Positions 16,201 to 25,748 of a stretch of 59,693 nt of DNA are shown here, in pieces. Numbering within the stretch: the stretch's first letter is position 1; each line of letters opens with the position of its first letter. Both the position numbers and the translations under genes were made by a program. Source of the DNA: Chrysophaeum taylorii (taxonomy: Eukaryota; Sar; Pelagophyceae; Pelagomonadales; Pelagomonadaceae); assembly GCA_029834535.1 (NCBI GenBank), contig JAQMWT010000363.1:1-59693 (forward strand), written 5' to 3'. The notes under the pieces are model-generated. The model was not told the origin of the DNA, did no database searches, and saw only the letters and a list, made by a program, of their open reading frames with translations.

Positions 16201-16755
16201 ATACGTCCGCGCCCGAGACGACGAGCGCGTCCTCGCTGAAGGCCGCGAGCTCGCCCAGATCCTCCCCGGTCGCCTTGTTGATGATCGACAAAGAGCCGTA
16301 GGCGGGCAGCTCCGTCACGAACGCGACGATATGGCTCGTGTCGACGTCGCGAGTGGGCACGGAAAACGTCACGGTCCCGTTGGTCGCGTTGACCGTCAAG
16401 TCCGAGACCACCGGGAGGTCGTCGACCTCGTAGACGATGCGAAAAAAATGCGTTCCGACATTAGTCTTGCGTCCGTCCGAGGTCTCGCCCGCCAGCTCGA
16501 TCGAATCGGTATCGTCGAAGTTGTCGTCCGGCGAATATTTAAATCGGGACAGCGCATATCTCTGGACGTACGGCACCGCCGTAATCTCGACGTTCGGGCC
16601 CACCCCCGTCGCGTCTACTTCTTCGAGCGTTCCGTTCGCTGGAAGTCTCCGAATCTCGTACGTGAACTGTCGACCACCGAGGTCGAAAGCTGTCGGCACG
16701 AATTCCACGCCGATGCCCTCGGCGAGATCCTCGGTCGCGTTCTCGAGCGACGGAG

Positions 16756-16796
<41 letters not shown>

Positions 16797-17626
16797 TGGT
16801 TCGCGTCGTCGCGCGACCAAAACACCGGAAGCGTCAAGGTAGATGCTGCGAGGCATCCGTCGTCCTCCGTCTTCAAGAAGGTGTCCTTCGACGCGTCGAT
16901 CCCGGTCGCGACCTCTCCCAGCAGTAAGTCGTACCGCGACCCCGCGACGCCCAAATTCTTTGTCGAACTCCTGTCGTGGAGGTCGTAATAGAGGCTCGCC
17001 TCGCCGTAGGCCGGAAGGCTTTTTTCTTCGGAAAAAAAAGGCCACACGGCGAATTCGGCAATTTGACCGGAAAACATGCTGTCGGAGTTGAGGCGCGAGA
17101 CATCGCCGTTCTCGTTTCTCGTGGAAAACGGCTGGGCGAACGAGAGTCCGTCGACCGCGTTTACCCCGAACACCCCCGCGTCGGTGCCACGCTTCGACGC
17201 GACCTCCGAGGCCGTCAGATTCCCGTCCACCCACAACCGAATCTCGTCGGCGTGCTTGTCGTACGCGACCGTGTACCGGTGCCAGTCGCGCAACGTCCAC
17301 GCCGGGTCGTCCATCGACACGCGATCTCCGAAGAAGGTCGTCGAGTCCATGTTAAAGTACGCCTCGAGGCTCCCGGGCGCCGTCACCTCGAACAGCAAAT
17401 CGAACTCGTACCCAGCCGAATACACGTGAACCCGGCTCGACGAATACACGGCCCGCACTCGAGCCACGACGCTCGCGGTGAAATTCCCCTGGGGAAGGAC
17501 GCCGGCGTCGGACAAAGCGAACATCGACCCGACCCCCGCCTCGTCCGACGATCTCTGAAACGTTAGCGCGTGCTCGTACGCGGTGGCGCCCTTAGCTGCT
17601 GCCGACAGCAACCACGTGCTGATCAT
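12263..17626 (-). CDS. Giant multipass membrane protein with ConA-like, discoidin-like and GCC2/GCC3 Cys-rich ectodomain
   Basis: Spliced CDS complement(12263-14828, 14891-15014, 15100-17626), 1738 residues. Introns of 62 and 85 bp have GT...AG ends (donor GTTTGTTTG, acceptor GCGCTCAG; donor GTCTCGCTT, acceptor GTCGTAG). Removing them restores CVACPTGAECDGG and HIYPYRCPISYQCKG; together they are 147 bp, so the unspliced frame also stays open. The start ATG at 17626 gives a signal peptide (WLLSAAAKGATA). Residues 20-230 resemble a LamG/concanavalin-like lectin fold (WHRYTVAYD, IRLWVDGNL). A poly-Thr run is at about 277-290, and a coagulation-factor-5/8-like domain near 520-660. Cys-rich repeats at about 720-830 (CPPGTYAADAG, CAPGKYQDEVGSTSC) are GCC2/GCC3 type. 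About 8-10 membrane segments occupy 950-1330, followed by a long charged cytosolic tail with a poly-Asp run. A sensor or channel-like role is inference. Confidence 0.85.
13186..13220. repeat. Trinucleotide repeat encoding poly-Asp
   Basis: A (GTC)n tract on the plus strand reads as an Asp run on the minus strand inside the giant membrane protein. A second (GTC)n tract at about 16757-16797, in another register, encodes its poly-Thr run. Confidence 0.85.
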
Positions 17627-18097
17627 CACAACAGGGCGATTCTGCCACTGCTTCCTTCGTAATAAATTACTCTCCAGTTCGAATCGAATCTAGTGGTAAT
17701 AACAACTGTCATGGGGAGTCTTCTTCGCAACTTGGACTTCGTCGAAGTCATCTCGTTGAGGTGCCACTGGGGCCCCCGCGTCCATCCAAGGCGCGCGATA
17801 CGCCGCGACACCACGCGCAACTACTCAAAGGCCCTCGTCCCTTTGGACCCGGCCGCCCCAAGACGACCGACCTTCTTCTTCTTCTTCCATCCCGTCCTCC
17901 GTCTTCTTCTAGTCATCGCTGTCGTCCTCTTTGTTGTTGCGTGGCTCCAGCGGCGGCGGCGGATGATGAAGGAGAATAATTGCTTGCCGCCGCGGGCCAC
18001 CGTCACCATCAAGATCAACGGCGTGACCATCGTCGGCAAACCGCAGCAGCAACACCTTGGCCCGCCACGAGGACGAGTACGGTAGGGTAAGGGTAAG
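17627..18097. promoter_or_regulatory. Divergent promoter region, GCC2/GCC3 gene and RRP4
   Basis: 471 bp separate the two divergent start codons. No recognisable core element stands out. A plus-strand frame at about 17702-18085 has one hydrophobic segment (LLLVIAVVLFVVAW) but sits entirely in the shared promoter interval, so I do not call it a gene. Confidence 0.45.
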
Positions 18098-18982
18098 ATG
18101 AACGTGGCTTGCGGCGACCTGATCACGGCGTCGTCCGAGGGCTGGATGCGCGGGCACGGAACCGTAGTGGCCAACGGGGAGCTGGTGTCGTGCGTCGCTG
18201 GAAAGGTCGAGCGCGTCGACAAGCTAATGCGCGTCCGCGGGGTAAACGGACGATATGTCGGGGAAGTTGGAGACCTGGTCGTGGGTCGCGTCCTCGAGGT
18301 CGGGCCCAAGGCCTGGCGCGTCGAGATCGGGGGCTGTCGGCGCGCGACCCTCGCGCTGTCGTCGGTGAACCTGCCCGACGACGAGCAACGGATCCGGACA
18401 CGTGAGGACGCGCTCTCGATGCGCGACCTCTTGGACGTCGGGAACGTCGTCTGCGCGGAGGTCCAGGCCGTGCGCCAGGACGGGACCGTCCAGCTCCACA
18501 CGCGTTCGAACAGGTACGGTCGCCTCGCGAATGGACACCTCGTCACCGTGCCGGCGGGCCTCGTCAGGAGGTTGCCGTCGCACTTCGTCCGATACGACGA
18601 CGACTTGGACGTCGAAGTGGCCGTCGGAAACAACGGATGGATCTGGGTCCAGCGCGCCATCCCGATGACGTGGCACGAGGAGCTCTCTGCCGACACGGGC
18701 GGCGGCTCGTCGGGCGCCGATGCCCTCCTGACGGCGGAAGCCTGGAAAACCCTAAGAGCGCGCCACGCCGCGAGGCCCCTCGACCGCGACGACGACAGGG
18801 TCGACCGTGTGCGAGCGGCCATAGTGGTCCTGGGGCTTCGCGGGGCCGCAGTGACGGCCGACACGATCGAGCACGTCTACCGCGACGCCCTGGCCTGGGG
18901 ACTGACGCCCCCCCAGATGTCGACCCTCAAACACAGCCACCGCCTTGTCCGGGCCCTGCTTTCCAAGAAGAGAAAACGCTGA
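18098..18982 (+). CDS. RRP4: Exosome complex component Rrp4 (EXOSC2)
   Basis: 294 residues and intronless, the usual length. Rrp4 is an S1/KH cap subunit of the RNA exosome, which processes and degrades RNA 3' to 5' in nucleus and cytoplasm. The N-terminal part has the family signature RGHGTVVANGELVSCVAGKV (about 18-38), then GRYVGEVGDLVVGRVLEV (about 51-68) opening the S1 domain. LALSSVNLPDDEQRIRTRED and VQLHTRSNRYGRL follow. The KH region carries VGNNGWIWVQ (about 176-185), the characteristic GNNG-x-IW of Rrp4. The end is basic (LLSKKRKR). The start ATG follows GGTAAGGGTAAG and fits the family N-terminus. Confidence 0.95.
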   Translation: MNVACGDLITASSEGWMRGHGTVVANGELVSCVAGKVERVDKLMRVRGVNGRYVGEVGDLVVGRVLEVGPKAWRVEIGGCRRATLALSSVNLPDDEQRIRTREDALSMRDLLDVGNVVCAEVQAVRQDGTVQLHTRSNRYGRLANGHLVTVPAGLVRRLPSHFVRYDDDLDVEVAVGNNGWIWVQRAIPMTWHEELSADTGGGSSGADALLTAEAWKTLRARHAARPLDRDDDRVDRVRAAIVVLGLRGAAVTADTIEHVYRDALAWGLTPPQMSTLKHSHRLVRALLSKKRKR

Positions 18983-19105
18983 GCAGCATCATTATTAATC
19001 GTGCTTTTCTTCTTCTTTTTCTCGCTTCTGGGGGTAGCAGCTTTTCGTCGATCGATATAGGTTTGTTCCCACCCCCCGATCATTTAGTTATTATCTTTCT
19101 TAACT
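18983..19105. other. 3' flank of RRP4
   Basis: This short AT-rich flank has T-rich runs (CTTCTTCTTTTTCTC) and no gene; it probably contains the RRP4 polyadenylation region. Confidence 0.4.
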
Positions 19106-20091
19106 ACTAATCGACAGATGTTTGTCTCTTTGTTTGTTTGTCTGTCTGTCCCTCGATTTAGGGTAAGGATCAGGTAGGAGCGAGAGCCAGACAGTGATCC
19201 TCCAAGCCGTATACGGCGACCTCGCAGACTATTTCCACGACCCGCGGCGGCTCTTTCAGCGCGCCATTCTCACGCCCCGTCGAAACGATGTTGTCGATGC
19301 TGACAACGCGCGCATGACCGCGGCCTTTTTTTCCCGGAGACGAGGCGTCGGAGTTCTTTTCGGCTGACTAGGCTGGGTCGGAAGACGACGCCTCGCTCTT
19401 TATAGTCGAGTTTTCAACTCCCTGACAACCAACGGCATGCTGACTTTGATCGCGAGCTTAAAGTCTTCGCAACCTCGACCCGTCGCACGGCCTCTGCAAC
19501 GGCACCGGATACATGATCGATCGCGTCGTGTCACCGAGGCTCCTCGAACCTGTATCCCTTAAGGTCCGCCTACGCCAAACGATCAACAAGAGCCAGGGCC
19601 AGACGCCCCGCGAGGTCGGCGTCCTCTTGCCCAAGCCCGTCTTCTGTCACGTCCAGCTCTACGTGGCTCTCTGTCAATCGGCAACCCCGAGGATATCCTC
19701 TTCTGGGTCGACGACTCCACCCTACCCAAACGTGCTGCGCAATACCGATAAGCCCCCTTTCCGGTGTCTACACGCGCACTATAGGTGAACTTACTGGGAC
19801 CACGTGAACTTACTGGGGTTTGAGATTGGGATTAGGTGAGCTGAGTGACCAGGTGAACTTACTGGGGCCAGATGAACTTACTGGGGGTTTTAGAGTGAAC
19901 GCAAAGCTTAGCGGCGTGTGCGGATCGAAGCAGCTTAGATTGGCGGGGGTGAGAGCGACGAGCTCAAAGGAGAGTGGGGTGAGTGGGTGTGGGTTTACGC
20001 CGACCCTGAACTTAGTCTAAAGAGATTGGGTTTACGCCAAACTTACTGGGGTTAGAGATTGGGACTAGGTGAACTTACTGGCCTGCACTTG
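19106..20091 (+). mobile_element. PIF1-like helicase remnant with tandem tail repeats (Helitron-like), copy 1
   Basis: The unit begins ACTACTAATCGACAGATG, passes CCCTCGATTTAGGGTAAGG and contains broken C-terminal parts of a PIF1-type helicase: LADYFHDPRRLFQRAILTP near 19215-19275, and INKSQGQTPREVGVLLPKP at about 19585-19640 followed by HVQLYVALC, the final helicase motif. From 19788 the tail holds repeats of GTGAACTTACTGGG and ends GGCCTGCACTTG. Inverted and direct copies lie at 57950-58935 and 59046-59693 and share the same boundaries. PIF1-type helicases with these motifs are typical of Helitrons, but no Rep domain or CTRR end is seen, so the family is uncertain. Confidence 0.7.
19788..20079 (+). 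repeat. GTGAACTTACTGGG tail repeats, left
   Basis: At least four full and several partial copies of GTGAACTTACTGGG are interspersed with GATTGGGATTAGGTGA spacers and a 100-bp unique middle (GCTTAGCGGCGTGTGCGG). The arrangement is repeated in reverse at 57961-58303. Confidence 0.75.
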
Positions 20092-20197
20092 TTATTTCTT
20101 ACCCTCGAGTCTCAACGTGTCGATCGATACAACAATAATTACCCGCTTCAACAAAACGACGCCGCATCGTGGTCGTGGCCCTTGTGAGGGGTGGTGC

Positions 20198-21331
20198 ATG
20201 AGTGTCGGCTCTCGGCAGGCCTCAGTAGCGTCGTCGTGGCTGCGGAAGCGGTCCAAGCAGCAGCAGCAGCAGCAGCAGCAGGAGTCGGGTGAGATCGAGG
20301 TCAAGGTCGGGAAGCGTCGATCGATGAGCACGAACGGCCACGCGACGATGAAGATTGGGGGGCAGGAAGTCCACGCCTTCAACGACGGAGACTTTTCCCG
20401 CGTCCGGGGGCTCCACGGGCTCGAGGGGACAGAATTTTTGTCATCGATAAGTTTCGACGAGATGGAGGCGGGCGGGGGCAAGGGCGGGATGATGATGGCC
20501 TTCACCGAGGACAAGCAGTACATCGTCAAGGAGCTGAACGGCGCCGACCACGGGAGCTTGCTGCGGATCGCGAGAGAATACGCCGATCACGTGTTGTCCT
20601 CCGAAGGGAGCCTGATCGCGCGGGTGTTCGCCCACTTCGAGCACGCCGGCCATAATTACATGGTGATGAACAACTGGATGCCGCCGCCGAGGATCGACGC
20701 GATAGATACGACCAAGCTCCGGTCCCTCAACTTGAGCACCAACTATTCGCAGTACGATTTGAAGGGCTGCGCCGACGACAAGACCCTTAAAAAAATGGGC
20801 GGCAAGATCCCGGCGGTGCACAAGCGCATCTTCAACGTACCCCTATGGTGCGGCCACGCCTTCTGGACGCCCGAACGAACGAAGTACTACGAGGGTAAAC
20901 TCCACGCGCGCCAGGTCAGGTTCCTCGTCTCGCCCTCGGTCCACAAGGAAATCACCTCAAAAATCGACCGCGACGTCAAGTTTCTCCAGCGATGGTCCCT
21001 CATGGACTACAGCCTCGTCGTATCCTACCACGTCCTCCCTCGCTCGCCCGGATCTAACCTCATCCTCGACAAGGTCTACCGCGCGACCTCGGACCACGGC
21101 GAGCAGCCCTACATCGCCCACAAAGACAACCAGACCTTCATCTGCTACGTCGGCATCATCGACTTCCTTCAGGACTGGACCACCGCGAAAATCATCGCCA
21201 ACGTTATTAAAGTCGCCGAGCGAAACAAGGCAACTATTCCCCCCAACCCCTACGGCGACCGCTTCGCCAAGTTCGTCGCCCACAAGTTCGATCCCACCTG
21301 TGAGGACGGCGACGAACCGCCGGTCAACTGA
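20198..21331 (+). CDS. Phosphatidylinositol phosphate kinase (PIPK catalytic domain)
   Basis: 377 residues from the ATG at 20198, chosen because the region upstream belongs to the helicase repeat tail; an ATG at 20324 (MSTNGHATMK) is an alternative. PIP kinases phosphorylate phosphatidylinositol monophosphates to PI(4,5)P2 at membranes. Seen: a poly-Gln run near residue 23; GKGGMMMAFTEDKQYIVKEL, equivalent to the nucleotide-binding glycine loop and catalytic Lys; YMVMNNW at the hinge; STNYSQYDLKGC; SLMDYSLVV with the catalytic DYSL; and YVGIIDFLQDWTTAKI with the IID metal-binding motif. There are no MORN repeats or other added domains, so this is a minimal kinase. Type I versus II cannot be fixed by eye. 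Confidence 0.93.
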   Translation: MSVGSRQASVASSWLRKRSKQQQQQQQQESGEIEVKVGKRRSMSTNGHATMKIGGQEVHAFNDGDFSRVRGLHGLEGTEFLSSISFDEMEAGGGKGGMMMAFTEDKQYIVKELNGADHGSLLRIAREYADHVLSSEGSLIARVFAHFEHAGHNYMVMNNWMPPPRIDAIDTTKLRSLNLSTNYSQYDLKGCADDKTLKKMGGKIPAVHKRIFNVPLWCGHAFWTPERTKYYEGKLHARQVRFLVSPSVHKEITSKIDRDVKFLQRWSLMDYSLVVSYHVLPRSPGSNLILDKVYRATSDHGEQPYIAHKDNQTFICYVGIIDFLQDWTTAKIIANVIKVAERNKATIPPNPYGDRFAKFVAHKFDPTCEDGDEPPVN

Positions 21332-22003
21332 CACACCACACTTTCGATCGAGACCGACAACCAGGCGACGGTTTTTGACCTTGAACCTGCATCCTAGGAA
21401 GAAAGAATTCAAGAGTCACCGGCGCCTCTCCTGTTGTTGTTGTTGTTGTTGTTGTAAGACACCCTGCTCCTTCCCTTCGACAGGAACGGCGACTCCACAA
21501 CCAACGCAATGCTCCTCCTGTGGTGCTCTTTTCCCTGGCAGCCGGCAGACACAAGCTGCTGCTGTCGTTCTGGTTGTTGCTGCATATTGACAATAATAAA
21601 CAACAGACTCCCGTTCCATCCAATTGAGTATAGACGGGGCCGACCGGCCTCTGGGTATATCATCTTCTAATATGGAGCTCGTCCTCCTGCCCTTCTTCCA
21701 CGATTCGAGGAGTCGTCGTCTGGCAGTTCGCAAGCATCGCCGGTGGCCGAGGTTCGGTGGAAAGAAACTCCGGGATCGATCTAATCTACCGAGATCTCGT
21801 CGTTCGTCGTCGAGACCACGCATGGTCCTCGACCCCGAGGGATTCGAAGACAAGACAACCCCACCGACTCTATACTTAATCTTACCCGGAGGGAGGAATG
21901 CCACCGACGACCAAGTCCCATCCTCCCCTTCCTCCGTTTTGCTCGACGAGAACACCCCCGCGCGCCTAATCCAAACTTTATTATGATGTCGTCGTCGTCG
22001 TCG
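21332..22003. other. Convergent intergenic region with (TTG)n microsatellite
   Basis: This is the 3' flank shared by the PIP kinase and the convergent sulfotransferase-like gene. It has a (TTG)8 tract at about 21432-21457 and a (GTC)n tract at about 21987-22004. No gene is seen. Confidence 0.5.
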
Positions 22004-23224
22004 TCACGGGGTGACCCCGCGGAGCTTATTGGTTCGCTTTGTCCCCGACTTAAAGCCAGCAGCAAGGGGTGCGTTGGCGCTGCTGGATGCACCGCGGCGT
22101 CGCTTTGATTGTGATCTCTCGGGTTGCTGCGGCCTGGCGCGGGGGGCGCCAACGTGATTGTCTAGAGGGGTGCGGTGGATCGTGGTCGGCTTCTTTATCA
22201 ACGGCCGAATGGGCCTGGAGTGGTTCCTACTTTGCTGCCGTTCCCGCTGTCGCTGTTTTCTTTCTTCCTTGAGCGCGACGGTTGCTTTGTCGCTCTTGGG
22301 GGGCTTGACGAGGGTGGTGGCCTTGAGGTATTTCGAGTTGGTCGCAAACGTGACGTTGGGAACATAGTCCGAGGCGATGTTGAGCGAGGCGTAGAGATCC
22401 TGGATGTAAGGGTCCTTGAGAAGCATGAGGGTTTCGAGGGAGACAATCACGCGCTGGCGCGGCTCGAGGATCTTCATCGCCTCGCGTAGGATGGCGGCCG
22501 CGCGCCTGTTTTCGGCATCGTTGGCCAAGACAGCTCGGTAGCCACAGTGGTGGGCGAGCTTGGCTACCGCCTGGATGGGAGGATCGCGGACGACGAAGAG
22601 CGCCGTCACGTCGCGACCTTGCGCCTCGTGCCAGAGCACGTGGCTCGAGACGTTTACCAAAAATCTCGTCGGAAAAACGAACCGGGGATCGAAGACGTCG
22701 ACGCGGTCGAGCGTCGGCAGGTTGGCCCCGCACATGCCGCCCCCCCATGGCAGAGAGATGTGCTGGACCTCCGTGTCGGCGTTGAGAATGCTCAAATGCG
22801 TTCCGGACCATCGGCCGTTTGGCGAGACGCCCGCCGCCTCGGCGATCATTCTGGAAACAAACTTGGTGCCGCTGTCCTCGAGTCCGAAGATACTCAGGAG
22901 GCGTTTGGGGGGTGCGAGCGCGGGGACCACCGGCGGCGTCACGGGCTGGGCCTGCTGGAGTCGGAACACCCACGGCGGACCCCCCGTTGCCGCCGTCGAT
23001 TCGTTTCCGAGCTGGGAAAAAAAACCAATGTGTTTATCGCTCGGAAACAGCTTGGGGGGGGAGCGGGAATTTGTGACGTTCTTGGACCGCGCCACCCGCG
23101 GGTTGTACCACGTTGCTACTGTCGAGTTCTTTCTCCTGTCGCGGCGGATGGTGCGCGCGCTGAGGAAGCTCGATGTCACGACACCCGCCATGAATAACAT
23201 GGCCGCCACCGACGAGAGTCGCAT
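22004..23224 (-). CDS. Sulfotransferase-like type II membrane protein
   Basis: 406 residues from the ATG at 23224. A single signal-anchor segment at about 5-22 (VAAMLFMAGVVTSSFLSA) is followed by basic residues and N-glycosylation sites, the layout of Golgi enzymes. LLSIFGLEDSGTKFVSRMI (about 109-127) looks like the 5'-phosphosulfate loop of PAPS-dependent sulfotransferases, and TALFVVRDPPIQAVAKL (about 207-223) resembles the 3'-phosphate loop, which has an RDP core. The C-terminal 90 residues are basic and low-complexity. A small intron near codons 60-70 (poly-T and poly-C tracts at 23025-23060) is possible but not needed. Glycan sulfation is inferred; a related nucleotide-binding family is possible. 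Confidence 0.6.
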   Translation of the reverse strand: MRLSSVAAMLFMAGVVTSSFLSARTIRRDRRKNSTVATWYNPRVARSKNVTNSRSPPKLFPSDKHIGFFSQLGNESTAATGGPPWVFRLQQAQPVTPPVVPALAPPKRLLSIFGLEDSGTKFVSRMIAEAAGVSPNGRWSGTHLSILNADTEVQHISLPWGGGMCGANLPTLDRVDVFDPRFVFPTRFLVNVSSHVLWHEAQGRDVTALFVVRDPPIQAVAKLAHHCGYRAVLANDAENRRAAAILREAMKILEPRQRVIVSLETLMLLKDPYIQDLYASLNIASDYVPNVTFATNSKYLKATTLVKPPKSDKATVALKEERKQRQRERQQSRNHSRPIRPLIKKPTTIHRTPLDNHVGAPRARPQQPERSQSKRRRGASSSANAPLAAGFKSGTKRTNKLRGVTP

Positions 23225-24438
23225 TTTTTTTCAGGCGCTTGGTGTTTTGTCAAGAGGTCTCGTCCACCACCATCGCCGTATGGCTTTACGGTCGTGTGTG
23301 TGAATGCAAATATGAACGGGCGGCTTGCACTGAAATCGGGCAGCCGGAATGTTCCTCTTCCCATCTTTTCACGAAATTGTAGGGTCGGACTCAACAAAAC
23401 AATATGCTGCTTCGTAAACAAACTTCAACTACTGCGCACCTTCGAAAAAAAATAATCATGCGTAGTACTTTAGCCATCGGGGGGATATGTGGCACGGAAA
23501 CTCTGGACGGTGGGCGGGTATAATTTACGCCCGCATGAATATTTAACGACAAGCAGCAGCAGCAGCTCCCTATCGAGGATCGCAAAAAAAACGACGAAAA
23601 AGGTCCACGCGCAACAAAACAAGCAAGAAGAAATGAGATTACTGTCTTGGGGATTTGTGCTCCTCAAAAAACACCGCAGCTAGCGAGCAAAGAGAAGAGG
23701 TGCACGGGGATGATTGTTTGTGTGATGTGACCTGCCACGCAAGAGCACGACACCGTCGGAAGTGAGTGAGGATGATGGCCTTAATTCGACGCACTCTCAA
23801 GTTAGTTTGTCGAAGCCCGCCTCCCACAGCGACCGAGCGCTGGTTTTGCGTTACAAGCCTGCGCGAGTTGTAGGTAGGTTGGTAGGTAGGTAGGCAACGA
23901 TGGGTACCATACCCTAAAGGGCTACGCGGTGTTGCCCCACACGTACCATCATGCCCACCCAAGAGCAGCGTATCGTCGACATTTCCATTGCGCCGGGGCA
24001 GCAAAGTAGAGCTACTGCTGCTGCTGCTGCTGCTGCTGTTTAGGGGCATTGCACCGGAGCAGGCCGGCGCCTATGCAGTCATGCCCCGATGCATGCATGA
24101 CGCTGTAAACCGCGCACACAGGCGAAGAAGCCATCGTAACGTAAATTGGGCGCCTCATCGTACATATAATGTTCTTATTATTTGCCGCAGCCTCTTCATT
24201 CATTATTTATGAGAGGCTTCCTCTCGAAGCTCGGTGACAAACGACTTCAGATACAGGGGACGACGCCATTACGACGCACCCATCACCCACGCGCGAGTCG
24301 GCGTTTGAAAGTGCGATGCCGAGACCCGCCGCGCCGCGCACGCAGCGCTCTACAGCAGCTAGGTTTTTCCTCAAACAAACAAACAAACAGAAGAAGAGCC
24401 GGGGGGGGAGGGAGACGCGAATGTAATAAGTAGGCGGA
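23225..24438. other. Intergenic region with microsatellites
   Basis: 1.2 kb without a convincing gene. It contains (GGTA)n at about 23873-23895 (TAGGTTGGTAGGTAGGTAGG), (CTG)n at about 24015-24042, and AT-rich segments. It should hold the promoter of the sulfotransferase-like gene on its left and the 3' flank of the PDZ gene on its right. Confidence 0.5.
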
Positions 24439-25689
24439 TCATGCATCCCCGAGGAGGGCGTGTGTTCCGAGTGCCAGGAGAGCGGCGTCGTTCTCGGGGA
24501 TGAGGAGGCGGGGTGGCGCGTCGGAGGTGTTTGAGGGGGCGAGGCGAAGGACGAGGTAGAAGTCGGCGGGTACGTGGCGTCTGTAGTTGGGGAAAATGTC
24601 CAAGGCGGCTCGGGGGACGCGGGGTTCGCCGGGGTCGAGGAAGGCCGTGGAGGAGGCGAAGCGAAGGACGGGATACCTGCCGGAGCGAAGCGTGACAGAG
24701 AACTCGTCTCTTACGACGACGGCCGAGTAGGCGACGAGGAGTCTGTCGGTGGAGGGCGCAGCGGGCCTGAGGTTTGCGGAGACCGCGAGGTCTGCGACGT
24801 CGAAGGAGGGGTTATCGAGGGCGAGGGGGGTCGCGGGCGAGGATGCCTCGACGCCGATGACGACGAGGGGCGCGGGGTTTGGCGCGCGTCGGCTGAGGAG
24901 GGCGACGTCGAGATGCGTGAGCCATCGTTTGAAGGAGGGGGGGAGTTTGTCGAGCGAGAGGTCGGCCCGGAGGTCCGCCGCGTCGAGGTATCTGTCGTAG
25001 CTCTCGAACGCGGAGTCGTCGAGATCGTGGGCGACGATGCGCGCGCCGATTCGCATCGCCGTCGCCGCTCCCAGGGCGACCCTGAGGTTAGCGCCCGAGG
25101 TGTCGCAGAGGACCGCGATGTTGTCCGAGGCGCGGAGCCAGGCGCCGACGGCAGCGCCGAGTTTGACGGCGTGCGAGAGCGCGGGGAGGCGCGCGAGGCT
25201 AATCCATCCAAACGCGTCGTACGAGGCGTCCTGCAGCGCCGACCGCAGGCATTTCGCGTGCGCGGGGGCGTCGTCGCAGCCAAGGTCCCAGACCCGGACG
25301 CGGCCCCGTCTTTTCGTCTTCAAGAGGCCGCGCGGCGGAGCTCTCGCGAGAGACGCGAACGGACAGGAGCTCGCGACGGCCAAAAGCCGCGGCGCGATCT
25401 CGAAGACGAAGGCGTCCAGGCTGAAGGCGGCGTGTCGCTCGACGGTGATGCGCACCACTGGTCCCGCGTCGCGAATGCGGCTGATCGCCTCGGCAAAGTC
25501 GAGGCCTTCGAGGGACTCCCCGTCGATTCCCACAATCCGGTCCCCTTCAAAAAGCTGGGGTTGGGCCTTTGAGGCTGGCGAGTTTGCGAGGATCGCCCGG
25601 ATCCACAGGCCCTCCTCCCCCTCGTGCTGCCCGCAGTCGAGGCCGAGGGCCGCCTCGGTCCGCGTAACCACGCACTCGAGGATCATCAT
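24439..25689 (-). CDS. PDZ domain protein with PTEN/formin-like C2 region
   Basis: 416 residues. Residues 1-85 form a PDZ domain (ALGLDCGQHEGEEGLWIRAI, then FEGDRIVGIDGESLEGLDFA and VVRITVER), a binder of C-terminal peptides. Residues about 120-400 resemble the tensin-type phosphatase plus C2 unit found in PTEN, auxilin and plant class II formins: NIAVLCDTSGANLRVALGAA sits where the phosphatase signature would be, and YDRYLDAADL with PPSFKRWLTHLDVALL matches the junction before C2. The catalytic C-x5-R is not intact (CDTSGANLR has seven residues between), so it is probably a pseudophosphatase. The start codon lies 59 bp from that of the divergent 5-oxoprolinase gene. Confidence 0.65.
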   Translation of the reverse strand: MMILECVVTRTEAALGLDCGQHEGEEGLWIRAILANSPASKAQPQLFEGDRIVGIDGESLEGLDFAEAISRIRDAGPVVRITVERHAAFSLDAFVFEIAPRLLAVASSCPFASLARAPPRGLLKTKRRGRVRVWDLGCDDAPAHAKCLRSALQDASYDAFGWISLARLPALSHAVKLGAAVGAWLRASDNIAVLCDTSGANLRVALGAATAMRIGARIVAHDLDDSAFESYDRYLDAADLRADLSLDKLPPSFKRWLTHLDVALLSRRAPNPAPLVVIGVEASSPATPLALDNPSFDVADLAVSANLRPAAPSTDRLLVAYSAVVVRDEFSVTLRSGRYPVLRFASSTAFLDPGEPRVPRAALDIFPNYRRHVPADFYLVLRLAPSNTSDAPPRLLIPENDAALLALGTHALLGDA

Positions 25690-25748
25690 GATCCCTGTGC
25701 TGCTGACACAACAACCCTACACATACTTGAAGTAGTTCATACAACTTG
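25690..25748. promoter_or_regulatory. Very short divergent promoter
   Basis: Only 59 bp separate the ATG codons of the PDZ gene and the 5-oxoprolinase gene. Both 5' UTRs and core promoters must fit here or overlap the opposite coding sequence, so a shared bidirectional promoter is likely. It contains CCCTACACATACTTGAAG and no obvious TATA box. Confidence 0.55.

Noticed and set aside
12279..17566. Long plus-strand frames opposite the GCC2/GCC3 gene (for example 12785-13537, 13991-14896, 15245-16129)
   Set aside because: They are low-complexity, charge-rich reflections of a GC-rich coding strand and show no domain. The minus-strand gene explains the region.
19788..20079. CRISPR-like array
   Set aside because: The repeats are short, irregularly spaced and eukaryotic in context, with duplicated spacers. 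They belong to the helicase element tail.
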